Assembly (NCBI GenBank): GCA_947475735.1
Contig: CANJLQ010000009.1
Location: 121,788 to 185,787, forward strand
Length of the DNA stretch: 64,000 bases
DNA from: Caulobacteraceae bacterium
Lineage (GTDB): Bacteria; Pseudomonadota; Alphaproteobacteria; Caulobacterales; Caulobacteraceae
Reading direction: 5' to 3'
How positions within the stretch are numbered: position 1 is the first letter of the stretch; each line of letters starts with the position of its first letter. The notes beneath the pieces are model-generated. The model was not told where the DNA came from, made no database searches, and was given only the letters and a program-made list of their open reading frames with translations. The translations under genes and the position numbers were made by a program. Shown piece after piece: positions 1 through 11,800 of the stretch.

Positions 1-240
1 CGTGGCGTAAAGCGACACCTCGTCCCCGACCGAGACCGGCTGGTGAAACACCATGGCGTCGACCGCCACGGTCGCGCAGCGGCCATGGGCCAGGTCGAAG
101 GCCGGCGTCGATCCCGCCAGATCCATCTGGGCCAGCAGCCAGCCGCCGAAGATGTCGCCCTCGGGATTGGTGTCGGCGGGCATGGCGATGACCCGCCCGA
201 CGAGCTGGCCGTCCGGCGTCTCCGGGGAGGGATGGGTCAT
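1..240 (-). CDS. acyl-CoA thioesterase, hotdog fold (3' end cut off by window)
   Basis: The minus-strand frame from ATG at 240 encodes 80 residues before the window edge. The stretch MPADTNPEGDIFGGWLLAQM followed by DLAGS is the helix signature of YciA/BFIT-type acyl-CoA thioesterases, which hydrolyse acyl-CoA to free acid and CoA. A later VDAMVFHQPVSVGDEVSLYA segment fits the following hotdog strands. The start lies 3 bases past the stop of the S9 peptidase, so the two are probably co-transcribed. No signal peptide is visible, so the enzyme should be cytosolic. The family is clear; chain-length preference cannot be read. Confidence 0.85.
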   Translation of the reverse strand, partial: MTHPSPETPDGQLVGRVIAMPADTNPEGDIFGGWLLAQMDLAGSTPAFDLAHGRCATVAVDAMVFHQPVSVGDEVSLYAT

Positions 241-243
241 GGG

Positions 244-2334
<2,091 letters not shown>

Positions 2335-2458
2335 GGCGGGAACTCCGGGATCGACAGACGGCTGGCCTAGCACCGGCGAAGTCGAGGCGAAAGCGGCGCC
2401 GCTGGGCGTCCCGGCCCGGCTTGCCAGCCTCCCGGCGAGCGGCGACAAGGGCTCACCG

Positions 2459-3340
2459 ATGACCGCGACCGACACCGCCTTGACCGCGACGACAGCCGTG
2501 CCCACGCGGCGCGATGCCCATATCGTGGATGTCCTGATCGCCGAGCGGGCCCCGGGTCTGACCGGCTCGCCGCTGTGGCCCCTGATCCGGCCGGGGCTCT
2601 ATGCGCTGCTGGGCTATGGCAAGGCGCGACGCATGGCCGACGCCATCGCGCCGCTGTCGGGCCAGGCGGCGTTGGACCATGTCTCGGACCTTTTGGACCT
2701 CAAGGTCTCCAGCCTGAACCTGAACCGTCTACCGGCCACGGGGCGCTGCATCGTGGTGGCCAACCATCCGACCGGCATCGCCGACGGGATCGCGGTCTAT
2801 GACGCGATCCGCACGCGCCGGGCCGACGCCATCTATTTCGCCAACGCCGACGCGATCCGCGTGTCGCCTCGCCTGGACGAGGTGGTGATCCCGGTCGAAT
2901 GGGTGGTCGACAAGCGCACCCGCGACAAGACCCGCGCCACCCTGGAGGCCGCCCGCGCCGCCTTCGAGGCCGAGCGGTGCGTGGTGCTCTTCCCCGCCGG
3001 GCGTCTGGCGCGGGTCGGAAAGGACGGCCAGCTGACCGATCCGGACTGGGCCCCGACCGCCGCGTCGCTGGCCCGCAAATACGCGGCACCCATCGTGCCG
3101 ATCCACGTCACGGGCCCGACCTCTCGCCTGTTCCACCTGTTCGACCGGGTGTCCAAGGAACTGCGCGACGTCACCCTGTTCCACGAGCTTCTGAACAAGC
3201 GGAAAAAGGCCTTCCGCCTGAATGTCGGCAAGCCCATCCCGCCGTCGCGGCTGGACATCGACGCGACGCGCGCGACCTATGCGCTCAAGGCCTTCACCGA
3301 ACGGGTCCTGCCGACCCAGCCCGACGCGGATTTCGCGTGA
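2459..3340 (+). CDS. lysophospholipid / GNAT-like acyltransferase (PlsC-hemolysin type)
   Basis: This is a 293-residue glycerolipid-type acyltransferase. It has NHPTGIADG, the His-X5-Asp form found in the hemolysin-like branch rather than the usual His-X4-Asp, and later FPAGRLARV, matching the FPEG/FPAG substrate-binding block. I start it at ATG 2459 (MTATDTALTATTAVPTRRDA); upstream residues to 2333 read like the S9 gene's antisense leader. Its TGA overlaps the GTG start of tsaE (GTGA), so it heads the tsaE-amgK-murU-addBA run. The likely role is acyl transfer to a membrane lipid precursor. The acceptor is unknown. Confidence 0.8.
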   Translation: MTATDTALTATTAVPTRRDAHIVDVLIAERAPGLTGSPLWPLIRPGLYALLGYGKARRMADAIAPLSGQAALDHVSDLLDLKVSSLNLNRLPATGRCIVVANHPTGIADGIAVYDAIRTRRADAIYFANADAIRVSPRLDEVVIPVEWVVDKRTRDKTRATLEAARAAFEAERCVVLFPAGRLARVGKDGQLTDPDWAPTAASLARKYAAPIVPIHVTGPTSRLFHLFDRVSKELRDVTLFHELLNKRKKAFRLNVGKPIPPSRLDIDATRATYALKAFTERVLPTQPDADFA

Positions 3341-3810
3341 CGACGATCCGGCTCCCCGACGAGGCGGCCACGGCGCGGCTGGGCGAGGCGATCGCGCCCT
3401 TGCTGAGGCCCGGCGAGGCCGTGCTGCTGGAGGGGCCGCTGGGCATGGGCAAGTCGACCCTCGCGCGCGGCCTGATCCGGGCCCTGGCCGGCCCCGACGA
3501 GGATGTGCCCAGCCCGACCTTCACCCTGGTCCAGACCTACGAGACCGATCCCCCCATCGCCCATTTCGACCTCTATCGGCTGGAGCGTCCGGAGGAGGCG
3601 CGCGAGATCGGGCTGGACGAGGCGCTGGACGTCGGCGCCGTTCTGATCGAATGGCCGGGGCGGCTGGGCGGGGATCTGGAACGGATCCTGGGTCCTGACC
3701 GGCTGACGATTTCACTCTCAGAGGCCGGCGTCGGGCGCGATGCGACCGTTTCTGGCGTAGGGATATGGGCAGGGAAGACGGCGCGAATGCTCGAAGGCTG
3801 GAATGACTGA
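3337..3810 (+). CDS. tsaE: tRNA threonylcarbamoyladenosine biosynthesis ATPase TsaE
   Basis: TsaE is the small ATPase that drives TsaB/TsaD turnover in making t6A37 on ANN-decoding tRNAs. The 157-residue product starts at GTG 3337 (MTTIRLPDEAAT). It has the Walker A GPLGMGKST near residue 35, the family block SPTFTLVQTYE and HFDLYRLERPEEAREIGLDE, and an IEWPGR segment near the end. Length matches the family (about 150). The start overlaps the previous stop by 3 bases, and its stop overlaps the amgK start, indicating translational coupling. The other t6A genes are not in the window. Confidence 0.95.
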   Translation: MTTIRLPDEAATARLGEAIAPLLRPGEAVLLEGPLGMGKSTLARGLIRALAGPDEDVPSPTFTLVQTYETDPPIAHFDLYRLERPEEAREIGLDEALDVGAVLIEWPGRLGGDLERILGPDRLTISLSEAGVGRDATVSGVGIWAGKTARMLEGWND

Positions 3811-4903
3811 GACGACCCTGGACCGCGAGGCGGAACGGCTGGCCTTTCTGGAGGCGGCGGGGCTGGGCCACGCCCGCCGGGCGCCCCTGCCCGGCGACGC
3901 CTCGACACGCCGCTATGAACGACTGTTTCCAGACGATGGCCCGTCCCTGATGCTGATGGATCAGGTCGCGGCGGCCGAGAGCCCGCCCGCCGATCCGTCC
4001 TGGTCGCCCGAACGACGCCATGCGGAGGGCTGGAACGCCGTGGCGCGCCTGTCGGCCGGGCGGATCGAGGCCTTCGCGGCGGTCGCCGATCACCTGCGCG
4101 CGGTGGGCTTGTCGGCCCCGGCGATGACGGCGCTGGACGCCCCGGCTGGCCTGGCCGTGCTGGAAGACTTCGGCGACCGTGTCTTCGCCGACGTCATCGC
4201 CGCCGGTCAGGACGAGACGCCGCTGTACCTGGCCGCCGTCGAGGCCCTCGCGCGCCTTCACGCCGCCGCCACGCCGGACGTGCTTCAGGGCCCCGCGGGC
4301 GACTGGCCGCTCCAGACCTATGACGAGACCGCGCTTCAGGGCGGGGCCGATCTGTTCGTCGACTGGCTGCCCCGGCTGCGGCCCGATCTGCGCTTCGACG
4401 CGGCGGCGATCGCGGCCTGGCGCGAGGCCTGGGCCCCGGTGGTGACCGAGGGCGCGGCCGGAGCCTCGGTCATGGCGCACCGCGACTATCACGCCGAGAA
4501 CCTGATCTGGCTGCCCGAGCGCGAGGGGCCCGCCCGGGTCGGCATGATCGATTTCCAGGACGCGGTCCGGGCCCACCCGTCCTGGGACCTGCATTCGCTG
4601 CTTCAGGACGCCCGGCGCGACGTGTCGCCCGCGCTGGAGGCAGAGGCGCTGGATCGCTATTTCGCCGTCGCCGACGTGACTGACCGCGAGGCTTTCCTGC
4701 GCAGCTACGTCGGGCTGGCGGCGCTGAACGAGGTGCGGATCCTGGGCGTCTTCGCCCGGCTGATCTCGCGGGACGGCAAGCCGCGATATGCGCAGTTCAT
4801 GCCGCGCATGTGGGCGCATTTGAACCGCAATCTGGCCAGGCCGGAGCTTGAAGGCGTCGCCCGCTGGTTCGACGCCCACGTCCCGCCGGAGGTTCGCCAA
4901 TGA
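3803..4903 (+). CDS. amgK: N-acetylmuramate/N-acetylglucosamine kinase AmgK-like phosphotransferase
   Basis: This 366-residue member of the aminoglycoside-phosphotransferase fold has a catalytic loop HRDYHAENLIW and a metal-binding IDFQDA. It overlaps the downstream nucleotidyltransferase by ATGA. The pair of an APH-fold kinase followed by a MurU-type nucleotidyltransferase is the AmgK-MurU route, which phosphorylates anomeric MurNAc and converts it to UDP-MurNAc. This recycles peptidoglycan and bypasses de novo synthesis, the fosfomycin target. The symbol rests on family plus neighbour. It could in principle act on another sugar. Confidence 0.87.
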   Translation: MTETTLDREAERLAFLEAAGLGHARRAPLPGDASTRRYERLFPDDGPSLMLMDQVAAAESPPADPSWSPERRHAEGWNAVARLSAGRIEAFAAVADHLRAVGLSAPAMTALDAPAGLAVLEDFGDRVFADVIAAGQDETPLYLAAVEALARLHAAATPDVLQGPAGDWPLQTYDETALQGGADLFVDWLPRLRPDLRFDAAAIAAWREAWAPVVTEGAAGASVMAHRDYHAENLIWLPEREGPARVGMIDFQDAVRAHPSWDLHSLLQDARRDVSPALEAEALDRYFAVADVTDREAFLRSYVGLAALNEVRILGVFARLISRDGKPRYAQFMPRMWAHLNRNLARPELEGVARWFDAHVPPEVRQ

Positions 4904-5655
4904 CGACCCCGACGACCGCCATGGTGCTGGCCGCCGGGCTCGGCACCCGCATGCGTCCCCTGACCGACGACCGACCAAAGGCGCTGGTGGAGGTCGGCGG
5001 CCGGGCCCTGATCGATCATGTGCTGGACCGGCTGGCCGAGGCGGGCGTGACGACGGCGGTCGTCAACGTCCACTGGTTCGCCGACCGGCTGCAGGCGCAT
5101 CTGGCGGGGCGCACGACGCCCCGCGTCGTGATCTCCGACGAGCGCGAGGCGCTTCTGGAGACCGGCGGCGGTCTGAAGAAGGCCCGCCCCCTGCTGGGCG
5201 ACGACCCCGTCTTCGTGGCCAATATCGACAGCGTCTGGATCGACCGGGGCGACGCCATCGCCGATCTCGCCCGTCTGTGGGACCCGACGAAGATGGACGC
5301 CTGCCTGCTGCTGGCCCGGCGTGAAGGCTCCATCGGCTTCGAGGGCGACGGCGATTTCTTCCTCGCCGAGGACGGCCGCCTGACCTTCCGTGGCGACGCT
5401 CCGTCCGCGCCCTTCGCCTATATGGGCCTGCACATCACCGGGCCGGACTATGCCGACGGCGGGCCGGCCGGCCCCTTCTCGCTCAGCCCTTTGTGGCGCG
5501 CCTCAGCGGCGGCGGGTCGGCTCTACGGGTGTGTGCTGGACGGCGACTGGATGCACGTCGGCGACCCCCAGGCCCGCGACGAGGCCGAGGCGCGGCTGGC
5601 CCGGAACACTCCTTCCGCTCATCCCGGCGAAAGCCGGGACCCAGTGCTTAAGTGA
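4900..5655 (+). CDS. murU: N-acetylmuramate 1-phosphate uridylyltransferase MurU-like
   Basis: This sugar nucleotidyltransferase has the N-terminal signature VLAAGLGTRMRPLTDDRPKALVEV split by the usual Lys; the Gly-rich loop and Arg bind the nucleotide. Further blocks are NVHWFADRL, DEREALLETGGG and FVANIDSVWID. It converts MurNAc-1-P and UTP to UDP-MurNAc, after AmgK. The last 16 or so residues (NTPSAHPGESRDPVLK) are not family sequence: they are read through one arm of a dispersed palindromic repeat that also supplies the tail before the TGA. The native C-terminus has thus been replaced or extended. Activity is probably kept because the core is whole. Confidence 0.88.
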   Translation: MTTPTTAMVLAAGLGTRMRPLTDDRPKALVEVGGRALIDHVLDRLAEAGVTTAVVNVHWFADRLQAHLAGRTTPRVVISDEREALLETGGGLKKARPLLGDDPVFVANIDSVWIDRGDAIADLARLWDPTKMDACLLLARREGSIGFEGDGDFFLAEDGRLTFRGDAPSAPFAYMGLHITGPDYADGGPAGPFSLSPLWRASAAAGRLYGCVLDGDWMHVGDPQARDEAEARLARNTPSAHPGESRDPVLK

Positions 5656-5744
5656 GGCAAGGCGTTTGGGATGACGGTCAGCGCACGCCGGACACAATCA
5701 GCGCCCAAAGATCTGGGTCCCGGCTTTCGCCGGGATGAGCGGAA
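5613..5744. repeat. perfect 32-bp inverted repeat (dispersed palindromic element)
   Basis: Arms at 5613-5644 and 5713-5744 are exact reverse complements over 32 bases, with 68 bases between. Each arm also holds a smaller hairpin (cccggcgaaagccggg). The left arm is inside the end of murU and encodes its odd tail; the right arm ends 6 bases before the addB GTG. Such GESRDP-coding repeats are scattered in many alphaproteobacterial genomes. Transcribed, the structure could attenuate read-through from murU into addB. Confidence 0.9.
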
Positions 5745-5750
5745 CACATT

Positions 5751-8700
5751 GTGACAGCTCGCTTCGATCCCTTCGCTGGAGAGAGCCCGCGCTGGTTCGC
5801 CATACCGGCGCACCGGCCGTTCCTCGACGATCTGGCGGCGGGCGTGCTGGATTGGCTGGGCGATCGCCCACCGGAGACGCTGTCTGACGCCGTCATCCTT
5901 CTGCCGAACCGTCGCGCGGCGCGGGCGTTCGGCGCGGCGCTGGCGACCCAGTCGCAGGGCCGGCCGGTGCTTCTGCCCCAGGTCCGCCCCCTCGGCGACC
6001 TGGAGGAGGACGAGCCGCCGTTCAGTCCCGGCGAACTGGGCCTCGATCTGCCGCCCGCCATCGCGCCCCTGACCCGCCGCTTCGAGATGGCGCGGATGAT
6101 CGTCGAGGACTACCTCCCTGGTCACCCGCCGCTGCGCGCGCTGGAGCTGGCCGACGCGCTCGGCCGCTTCCTCGATTCCTGCCACATCGAGGAGGTCGAG
6201 GCGCCGGAGCGGGTGGCGACGCTCGTCCCCGACGACCTGGCGGAGCATTGGCAGGCCTCGGCCGCGTTCCTCGGTCTGGCCGTCGAGGCCTGGCCGAAGC
6301 GACTGGCGGCTATGGGCCTGGTCGACGCCAGCTGGCGGCGCACTCGGCTTCTTCGCCTGCTGGCCGAACGCTGGGCCGAGACCCCGCCGACCGGCCCCGT
6401 CATCGCCGCCGGATCGACCGGCACGGTGATGGCCGCCGCCGACGTGCTGAAGGCCGTGGCGAACGCGCCCCAGGGCTGCGTGGTCCTGCCCGGCCTCGAC
6501 CACGACCTGGCCCAGGCCGCCTGGAAGGAGGTCGATGAGCCCCACCCGCAAGGCGCGCTCAAACGCCTGCTGGAGCGCGCCGAGATCGAGCGGGCGGACG
6601 TCCGGCCCTGGTTCCGGCCCTCCATCGCGCCGGCCGAGGAGGCGAAAGGCCGGGCCCGCGCCCGCCTGCTGAACGAGGCGCTCCGCCCCGCCGACGCCAC
6701 AGCCGACTGGCGGACCGAGATCGCCGATCTGCGCGCCCGCGCCGCCGAGGCCGGTCAGTCCGCCGACCCGGTCGCGCTTGGTCTTGAAGGCCTTTCCGTC
6801 GTCGCCTGCCGCGCCGAGGAGGAGGCTGCCCAGACTATCGCCCTGCTGATGCGCGAGACGCTGGAAACCCCCGGCAAGACCTGCGCGCTGGTCACCCCCG
6901 ACCTCGCGCTGGGCCGCCGCGTCGCCGCCCGGCTGGAACGGTGGGGCATCGTGGCCGACAGTTCGTCGGGGGCCACATTGGAGCGGATGCCGGTGGGCAC
7001 CCTGGTCGATCTCGCCGCCCGGTTCATGGCCGATCCGCTCAATTCGCAGACCCTGCTGGGCCTGCTCAAGGCCGAGGCCCTGACGCTTCCCGAAGCGACG
7101 ACGACCGCCGTCCGCGCCCTGGAGAAATCCGCCCTCCGCGGCCCCGCTCCGCGCCGCTGGGCTCGCATCGGCCAGCGCCTGGACAAGGCGAGCCAGCCTC
7201 GGCGCGAGGGCGAGGTCGTCTCTGACCACGCTCTGGCCGCGCTCGCCGGAGCCGCCGCGCTCACCGAACGTCTGCGCCTGCTCGCCGAGGCCGCCCAAGC
7301 CCCCTTCGCGCCCGAAGCCCCGCTGGACGAGGCCGCCCGCGCCCTGACCGCCCTGATCGAGAGCCTTTTCGGTGTCGACGTCTGGTCCGGCCCCGACGGG
7401 GAAGCCGCCGCCGCCCTGCTGGCTCAGTTGATCGAGGGCGGGGACGCCCTCGGCCCCATCGGCGGCGACGCCTTCGCCGAACTGGTCTATGCCCTGCTGC
7501 GCGAAACGACCGTCCGCACCGGCGGAGCGACCCATCCATCCTTGCGCATCCTCGGTGCCATCGAGGCGCGGCTGGTTCGCGCAGACCGCATGATCCTCGC
7601 CGGGCTGGAGGAGACCGTCTGGCCCGCCGCCGCCCCCACCGACCCCTTCCTGTCGCGCCCGATGCGGAAGGCGCTGGGCCTGCCCCCGCCCGAACGCCGC
7701 GTCGGCCAGACAGCGCAGGACTTCGTCCAGGCGGCGTCCAACCCCGAGGCCATCCTGGTCCACCGCGAGCGCCTTGGCGGCCAACCCGCCGTGCAGAGCC
7801 GCTGGCTGTGGCGTCTGCGCATGCTGACCGGTGGGGCGGGCGGCGAGAACAACAAGATCAGGATCGACACCGCCTGTCCGGCGCTGGACATCGCTCGCGC
7901 CCTGGATGCGCCCACCAGACCGGCCCGGCTGGCCAGACGTCCCGACCCGCGCCCACCGGTCGACCGCCGTCCCCGCAAGCTGCCGGTCACGGCCATCGAG
8001 CGGTGGGCGCGCGACCCCTATTCCGTCTATGCGCAGTATGTCCTGGGCCTGCGAGAGATGGACCGCCCCGGCCAGTCCGCCGATGCTCTGCTGCGCGGTC
8101 AGGCCCTGCACAAGGCGGTGGAGCGGTTCGTCGCCGACTGGCCGGACGCCCTGCCCGACGACGCCGAGACCCGGCTGTTCACCCTGCTGACCGACGCCCT
8201 GACCGAGCACGGCTTCGAGGACGCAGCGATGGCGCGCGAGGTCCCGCTGGCCCGCAACGCGGCCCGCTGGCTGGCCGGGTTCGAGCTGCGCCGACGCGCG
8301 CGCGGTATCGTGATCCGCGTCGAGGAAGAGGTGACCCATCAGATCCCGACGCCCGTCGGCTCCTTTACCGTCACCGCAAAGGCCGACCGGATCGAGGTGT
8401 CGTCAACCGGGGCGTCCATCCTGGACTTCAAGACGGGCACCCCGCCGACCGGCAAGGAGGTGACCAGTGGCCTGGCACCCCAGTTGACCCTGACGGGCGC
8501 GATCCTGGCCGAGGCCGGGCTGGCTGGCATCGGCCCCGTCGAGAGCGAGGAGTTGACCTACGTCCGCATCATCGGCCGCACCGTCGCGGGCGCGACCCGC
8601 ACGGTCGCCAGTGGGGCCGAGGCCGCCGAGCTGTCGCGTCAGGCGCTGGAGCGGTTGACGCGCGCCGTCCACGCGTTCGAGAACCCGGACAGGCCCTACC

Positions 8701-8807
8701 TCAGCTGGACCCGCCCCCAGAAGAAGGCGAGCTTCGGCGGGCGCTACGACCGGCTGGCGCGGGTCTGGGAATGGTCCGTCATCGGCGGCGATGAGGGCGA
8801 GGAATGA
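5751..8807 (+). CDS. addB: double-strand break repair protein AddB
   Basis: AddB (1018 residues) is the nuclease/scaffold partner of AddA in the alphaproteobacterial AddAB helicase-nuclease, which resects broken DNA ends for RecA. The protein opens from a GTG at 5751 with MTARFDPFAGESPRWFAIPA and AILLPNRRAARAF-like N-terminal blocks; a degenerate helicase core fills the middle. Near residues 870-900 the RecB-family nuclease shows AKADRIEV then ILDFKTGTPP. Its stop overlaps the addA start (ATGA at 8804). The GTG lies just beyond a palindromic repeat and has no strong Shine-Dalgarno, so translation may be modest. Confidence 0.94.
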   Translation: MTARFDPFAGESPRWFAIPAHRPFLDDLAAGVLDWLGDRPPETLSDAVILLPNRRAARAFGAALATQSQGRPVLLPQVRPLGDLEEDEPPFSPGELGLDLPPAIAPLTRRFEMARMIVEDYLPGHPPLRALELADALGRFLDSCHIEEVEAPERVATLVPDDLAEHWQASAAFLGLAVEAWPKRLAAMGLVDASWRRTRLLRLLAERWAETPPTGPVIAAGSTGTVMAAADVLKAVANAPQGCVVLPGLDHDLAQAAWKEVDEPHPQGALKRLLERAEIERADVRPWFRPSIAPAEEAKGRARARLLNEALRPADATADWRTEIADLRARAAEAGQSADPVALGLEGLSVVACRAEEEAAQTIALLMRETLETPGKTCALVTPDLALGRRVAARLERWGIVADSSSGATLERMPVGTLVDLAARFMADPLNSQTLLGLLKAEALTLPEATTTAVRALEKSALRGPAPRRWARIGQRLDKASQPRREGEVVSDHALAALAGAAALTERLRLLAEAAQAPFAPEAPLDEAARALTALIESLFGVDVWSGPDGEAAAALLAQLIEGGDALGPIGGDAFAELVYALLRETTVRTGGATHPSLRILGAIEARLVRADRMILAGLEETVWPAAAPTDPFLSRPMRKALGLPPPERRVGQTAQDFVQAASNPEAILVHRERLGGQPAVQSRWLWRLRMLTGGAGGENNKIRIDTACPALDIARALDAPTRPARLARRPDPRPPVDRRPRKLPVTAIERWARDPYSVYAQYVLGLREMDRPGQSADALLRGQALHKAVERFVADWPDALPDDAETRLFTLLTDALTEHGFEDAAMAREVPLARNAARWLAGFELRRRARGIVIRVEEEVTHQIPTPVGSFTVTAKADRIEVSSTGASILDFKTGTPPTGKEVTSGLAPQLTLTGAILAEAGLAGIGPVESEELTYVRIIGRTVAGATRTVASGAEAAELSRQALERLTRAVHAFENPDRPYLSWTRPQKKASFGGRYDRLARVWEWSVIGGDEGEE

Positions 8808-11800
8808 GCGGTGCGCCCTCCACGACGATCCTGCCCGACCTGAGGCAGCAGGAGGCCGCCGACCCGCGCCGGTCGGTATTCGTCACGGCCAATGCCGGGT
8901 CCGGAAAGACCTCCACCCTGGTGGACCGCGTGGCGCGCCTGCTGCTGGCCGACGTGCGCGCCGCCGAAATCCTGTGCGTCACCTACACCAAGGCCGCCGC
9001 CGCCGAGATGCAGTCGCGGCTCTACAAGCGGCTGGGCGCCTGGGCCGTCATGGACGACGAGAAGCTCAGCGCGTCCCTGCATGAGCTGGACGGCCGCGAT
9101 CCCGACCGCCTGTCCGGCGATGACCTGAAGCGGGCGCGCCGCCTGTTCGCCCAGGCGCTCGACACGCCCGGCGGGCTGAAGATCCAGACGCTGCATGCCT
9201 TCTGCGAAAAGCTGCTGCGGCGGTTTCCGCTCGAGGCCGGTATCACCCCCGGCTTTCAGGTGCTGGAAGATCAGGCCGCCGTCGCCCTGTCGCGACTGGC
9301 GCGCGACGACCTCGCCCGCCACGCCCTGGCCCACCCGGACGGCGGCATCGGCCAAGCCTACGCACATTTCGCCGTGGCCCTCGACTTCAAGGCCTTCGAT
9401 GCCTTGCTCGGCAAGATCGAGGCGGACCGCGCCCGGCTGACGGACTACATCGAACGCTGGCAGAGCGGCGCCTCGCCCGGTCCCTGGAGGCTCGCCGGGG
9501 CCGATCCGGAGCGCACCGCTGACGCCATCGAGACCGACTTCATGCGTTTCCTCGACCGCGACGCCTGGCTGTCTGTCGCCGAGCAGATGGTGTCGGGCGG
9601 CAAGGACGATGGCAACTGCGCGGACCGCATGCACGAGGCGGAGTGGACCTTCGAAGGCCTAGGCTCCGTCTTCCTGACCAAAGGCAAGGCCCGGTCCCGC
9701 ATCGCGACTTCCAAGGCCCCATCTTTCGCCCGCGACTGGCTGAGCGATCTCCAAGCCCGCTACTGCGCTACTCTAGAAGAGGTCCAAAAGGCGCGGCTGG
9801 CCGAGGACACCGTCCACGCCCTCACGCTGGCCGAGGCCCATGCTCGCTTCTACGAGGCGCGCAAGGCCGACAAGGGCGCGCTCGACTTCGGCGACATGGT
9901 GGCCCGCACCGTCGACCTGCTGACGAAGCGATCCAGCGCCGCCTGGGTGCTCTACAAGCTGGACGGCGGGATCGAGCATGTCCTGATCGACGAGGCTCAG
10001 GACACAGCCCCGGAACAGTGGGACATCGTCGAGGCCCTCACCGAGGGCTTCTTCTCCGGCATCGGTTCGCGCCGGTTCGGCGCGGGCACGGTGGATCGCA
10101 CCGTCTTCGTCGTCGGCGATGCCAAGCAGTCGATCTACTCCTTCCAGGGCGCCCGGCCCGAGATGCTGGTCGAGAAGCGGCGGGACTTTGCCACCCGCGT
10201 CATCGGGGCGGGGATGGGGTTCGCCGGCGTGCCGCTGGACACCTCCTTCCGCTCGACGCCCGAAGTCCTGTCCTTCGTGGACAAGGTCTTCTTCGATCCC
10301 GAAGCGGCGAGCACGCCGGACCGCAGCCGCGCCCTCGTGGGCGTTCAGGGCGATATCTCTCCCCACAAGCCCATGCGCTCGGGCGATCAGGGCTGCATCG
10401 ACCTCTGGCCCCTCTATCGTGACGAAAAGGCCCCCGAACGCGAGGCCTGGGACGATCCTGTCGACGAGGAGGCCCCCGACAGCGCCCGAAAGCGCCTGGC
10501 CCGAGACCTCGCCCTCGAAATCCAGCGTCAGGTCCAGGATGGCGTGACCGTGCAGGACAAGGACAGCCGCACGCTGCGTCCAGCGGGCTACGGCGACTTC
10601 CTGATCCTGGTGCGCCAGCGCGACGCGACCTTCGAAGAGATCATCCGCGCCCTGAAGTCGGCGGGCGTGCCTGTCGCCGGGGCCGACCGGCTCAAGCTCT
10701 CGACCCACATCGCCTTCTCCGACCTGATCTCGCTGGCTCGGTTTGCCCTCTATCCGGACGACGATCTGAGCCTGGCCGAGGTGCTCAGAAGCCCGTTCTG
10801 CGATGTCGACGAAAACAGCCTTTACGAACTGGCGGGCTCAAAAAAAGAGCGTCGCAAGCTCTGGCACGAACTGCGCGACCGCGCCGGTGAGCGGCCCGAA
10901 TGGCTCCACGCGCGCGCCCTGCTCGACTTCGCCCTCTCGACCCGGGGTCGCGATCCCTTCGCCTTCTTGTCGGGCCTGCTGAACCGGGTGGACGACACGG
11001 GTCTCAGCGGTCGCGCGCGTGTCCTCGCCCGCCTGGGGCGCGAAGCGGAGGAGGCTCTCGACGAAACGCTGAACCAGGTGCTGGCGGCGGAGGATCGCGG
11101 CGGGCTGGACCTCGAAACTGCGCTCGCCATGCTCGAACAGGCCGACGTTGAGGTGAAGCGCGAGCTGGAGGGTCCGCGCGACGAGGTCCGTGTCATGACC
11201 GTTCACGGCGCCAAGGGATTGGAAGCGCCGGTCGTCATCCTGCCCGACACCACGGCCAAGGCACGGGGCAAGGGGCCAGGCCTGATGCCGGTCGTCGGCG
11301 ACGACGGGTCCGAGGGTTGGCTCATGGTCCTGACCACCAAGGAGACCGATCCCCCCGCCGCAAAGGTCGCGCGCGAGGCGCGGGACCAGCGCGCGCTGGA
11401 GGAGTCGCTTCGCCTGCTCTACGTCGCCCTGACCCGCGCGCGCGACCGCGTCATCGTCATGGGTCGCGGACGCGGCAACAGCACCGATGGCTTCGAGGAG
11501 GGCAGTTGGTGGTCGGTCCTGACCGAAACCTTCGAGCGGCTGGGTCCCGAGGGCCGTGACATCGGCCAGGAGCGACGCCGCTACGGCCGCGACCCGGTCG
11601 TGCTCGGCCGGGGTTCCTCCGCTGTCGCGGTGACAGCGCCCGCCATCCCGGACTGGGCCCGCCGAGCCCCCGACGTTGATCCGTCAGCCCGCTATGTCTC
11701 CCCGTCCCAGGCCAAGGGCGGCAAGCGCGCCGCTGCGCCCTCGCCCTTGGCGGTGGTGTCCGGCGGGGAGGGGGCACCGCTGGGACGCTTCCGGCGCGGC

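Noticed and set aside
2335..2505. 57-residue N-terminal extension of the S9 peptidase
   Set aside because: It would bury the signal peptide that begins at 2334.
5619..8339. 906-residue open frame on the minus strand
   Set aside because: It is antisense to addB, whose motifs are clear, and has no motif of its own.
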